This document shows positions 62,784 through 64,000 of a DNA stretch of 64,000 nt, in pieces. The notes under the pieces were generated by a model. The model was not told the origin of the DNA. It saw only the letters and a list, made by a program, of their open reading frames with translations, and ran no database searches. The translations under genes and the position numbers were made by a program. The stretch's first letter is position 1; each line of letters begins with the position of its first letter. The stretch covers positions 496,001 to 560,000 of the forward strand of contig NZ_JACHBX010000003.1 in NCBI RefSeq assembly GCF_014200505.1, read 5' to 3'. This DNA comes from Massilia aurea (GTDB lineage Bacteria > Pseudomonadota > Gammaproteobacteria > Burkholderiales > Burkholderiaceae_D).

Positions 62784-63989
62784 ATGGCGTGTCGATATTC
62801 AACCGCACGAGCGTTCTATTTGATCGTCATGTTATGTCTGGGCGCCCTGTATTCTGCACATTCAAATGCGCAACCTTCTGCATCGTCCGACCTGTCCGAA
62901 GCACGGGCGCGGCTGCAGGAAGCAGAAGCCCGGCAGGCAATCGCCGAAGCCGAGCGCGCCGAATTGCTGGCGCGCCTGCCGCTGGCGCAAACCAAAGCGC
63001 TGGGCGGCAGCGTCGATACGCGCGGTTTCGGCGCCGCCGGTCTGGCGCGTGCGTTCGACCTGACGCTCGAACTGGCAGCCGACGTCTGCCGGATGTTGCC
63101 GGCCGATCGCCTCGTCATCCTGTACGACCCGCTTGTCAGCCAGGGCATCGTGGTGGCACGCACCGTCGATGCCGCGCTGGTCCGCCAGGCGCAAGAGCTG
63201 GCCCTGCGCAACGCCGCGCTGCAACGCTACATCGAGGCCAGCACGCCAGCGGTCGCGCACCGGCGTAGCGCCCTGCTGCTGGCCTGGCTGAGCGCGCCGG
63301 CGATGATGCTGCGCGCCGGCGCCGACCTCGCTAGCCTGTTCAAGACCGACACCACGCTGGCCGGCACCGCCTACGGTGACGGCGCCCGCGCCCTGTTTGC
63401 CAGTGCCATGGCGCGTAGTTGCCCTGCCCGCCTGGCTGGCCTGAGCGGCGGCTATATGGGCGAACTCGACGTCACGCGCCATGCGGCGCTGCTGGAACGG
63501 GTGCGGCTGGTGGGGCTGGAACGCGCCACGCTCGCGCAGCACATCGATGCACTCGACGCACTGGCGGCCGGCGCCAAAGGCGAGCGCAAGAAAGAGCTCG
63601 CCGCTATTGCGGCCGCTGTGACGGTGCAGCTCAAGGCGGTCGACAGCTTTATCGACTCGCTGCGCGCGGGCGAAGCCAGCGACAAGAGCCCCTTGTTCAC
63701 AACGGCGCGCTATCTCGGCCAGGCCGAACGCAGCGGCGGCGCACTGGTGCTCGATGTCGACCTGCGGCTCGAAGGCCTTGCCATACAGCGCGATCGCCTG
63801 TTCACGGGCGAGCACCTGGCCTTGTCCGGCGTGGCGTTTCTCTGGTACCGGCTGCATGAACCGGATGGGCGGCTGGTGCGCGCCGATGCGCTGCGCCGGA
63901 TCAGCCGGCCGGTGCGCGTCGATCTGCGTGGCGTGCCAGATAATGACGGCTTCTGGGACGAACCCGGCGTCAAGTCCCCGCGGCCCTGA
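62784..63989 (+). CDS. Secreted protein of unknown function
   Basis: A 401-residue protein from the ATG at 62784, with GGAG ten bases upstream; an in-frame TTG at 62772 is less likely. A signal peptide (about 12-30, LIVMLCLGALYSAHSNA) leads to a heptad-like helical stretch (SEARARLQEAEARQAIAEAE). A mostly helical, Ala/Leu/Arg-rich body follows (QLKAVDSFIDSLRAGEASDK) and then a short C-terminal segment. One hydrophobic patch (ALLLAWLSAPAMMLRAGADL) may touch the membrane. I recognise no family. It may belong to the envelope or polysaccharide locus beyond the window. Confidence 0.65.
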   Translation: MACRYSTARAFYLIVMLCLGALYSAHSNAQPSASSDLSEARARLQEAEARQAIAEAERAELLARLPLAQTKALGGSVDTRGFGAAGLARAFDLTLELAADVCRMLPADRLVILYDPLVSQGIVVARTVDAALVRQAQELALRNAALQRYIEASTPAVAHRRSALLLAWLSAPAMMLRAGADLASLFKTDTTLAGTAYGDGARALFASAMARSCPARLAGLSGGYMGELDVTRHAALLERVRLVGLERATLAQHIDALDALAAGAKGERKKELAAIAAAVTVQLKAVDSFIDSLRAGEASDKSPLFTTARYLGQAERSGGALVLDVDLRLEGLAIQRDRLFTGEHLALSGVAFLWYRLHEPDGRLVRADALRRISRPVRVDLRGVPDNDGFWDEPGVKSPRP

Positions 63990-64000
63990 GCGTCTGCTCG

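Noticed and set aside
1..64000. CRISPR arrays, tRNA or rRNA genes, transposases and phage genes.
   Set aside because: None was seen by eye: no regular repeat-spacer series, no tRNA-like cloverleaf recognised, and no transposase or integrase motif. A dedicated search could still find a small RNA gene.

Overview
The window looks like a chromosomal segment of a GC-rich, motile betaproteobacterium of the Oxalobacteraceae (Massilia/Duganella/Janthinobacterium-like). The basis is the flagellar gene order (flgBCDEFGHIJKL with divergent flgAMN; flhB-flhA-flhF-flhG-fliA-motC-motD), the rfbBDAC and GGDEF/EAL genes, and the protein sequences themselves. No database search was possible, so the taxon is an inference. 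I saw no rRNA, tRNA, CRISPR array, integrase or complete insertion sequence.

Layout. (1) 1-4155: a repeat-scrambled accessory region. It holds three tandem paralogs of a three-helix membrane protein (DUF6708-like), one cut by the window edge and one frameshifted in an A-tract. A stray 3' fragment of an esterase gene and a stray 3' tail of the paralog lie between them. The region ends in an intact Tat-type siderophore-esterase-like gene behind a perfect Fur-box palindrome. (2) 4295-6322: an AsmA-family protein. (3) 6309-19179: the rod/hook/hook-junction locus. flgB to flgL run on the minus strand and are interrupted by two REP-like inverted-repeat pairs. flgA, flgM and flgN are divergent. Good sigma-28 promoters precede flgKL and flgM. 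(4) 19353-23543: a membrane diguanylate cyclase, a small disordered protein, and a DUF1800-DUF1501 pair. (5) 23729-28585: an ion-homeostasis block of ClC, then nhaA-trkH-trkA. The latter three overlap or abut and sit behind a structured leader that resembles the nhaA-I (Li+/Na+) riboswitch class. (6) 28619-32032: the dTDP-L-rhamnose operon rfbBDAC with 4-bp overlaps throughout. (7) 32308-35497: a CusRS/HprRS-like two-component system, divergent from a secreted HbpS/GlcG-like protein and a secreted 5-hydroxyisourate hydrolase, with a perfect 10-4-10 palindrome between them. (8) 35544-39118: accessory genes, including a decayed LysR gene, an HPP-family protein lacking its usual C-terminal part, two small membrane proteins, a methyltransferase with a signal peptide and a small secreted protein. 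(9) 39616-41239: a compact three-gene cassette of unknown function (glycine-zipper/coiled-coil membrane protein, small helical protein, YkgJ-like cysteine-cluster protein). (10) 41331-43538: a PAS-PAS-GGDEF-EAL protein. (11) 43781-52539: an orphan type VI secretion module of secreted M35 metalloprotease, VgrG, Tle3-family lipase, Tla3-like adaptor and PAAR. A convergent secreted protein shares a domain with the protease N-terminus. (12) 52618-61072: the second flagellar cluster (motD, motC, fliA, flhG, flhF, flhA, flhB), with an antisense unknown gene between flhF and flhA. (13) 61237-63989: a WecA/MraY-type sugar-phosphate transferase and an unrecognised secreted protein.

How it fits together. 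About half the window builds and regulates a flagellum. FlhA/FlhB export early parts; FlgA to FlgL make rod and hook; FlgM holds FliA until the hook is finished; FlgN chaperones FlgK/FlgL; MotC/MotD are a stator; FlhF/FlhG set position and number. Two c-di-GMP enzymes lie near these loci. The rest covers envelope, ion and oxidative or metal stress, and interbacterial competition. The least explained pieces are the three-gene cassette at 39616-41239, the prodomain-like partner protein at 52024-52539, the scrambled array at 1-3246, and the FlhG homolog with no recognisable P-loop.
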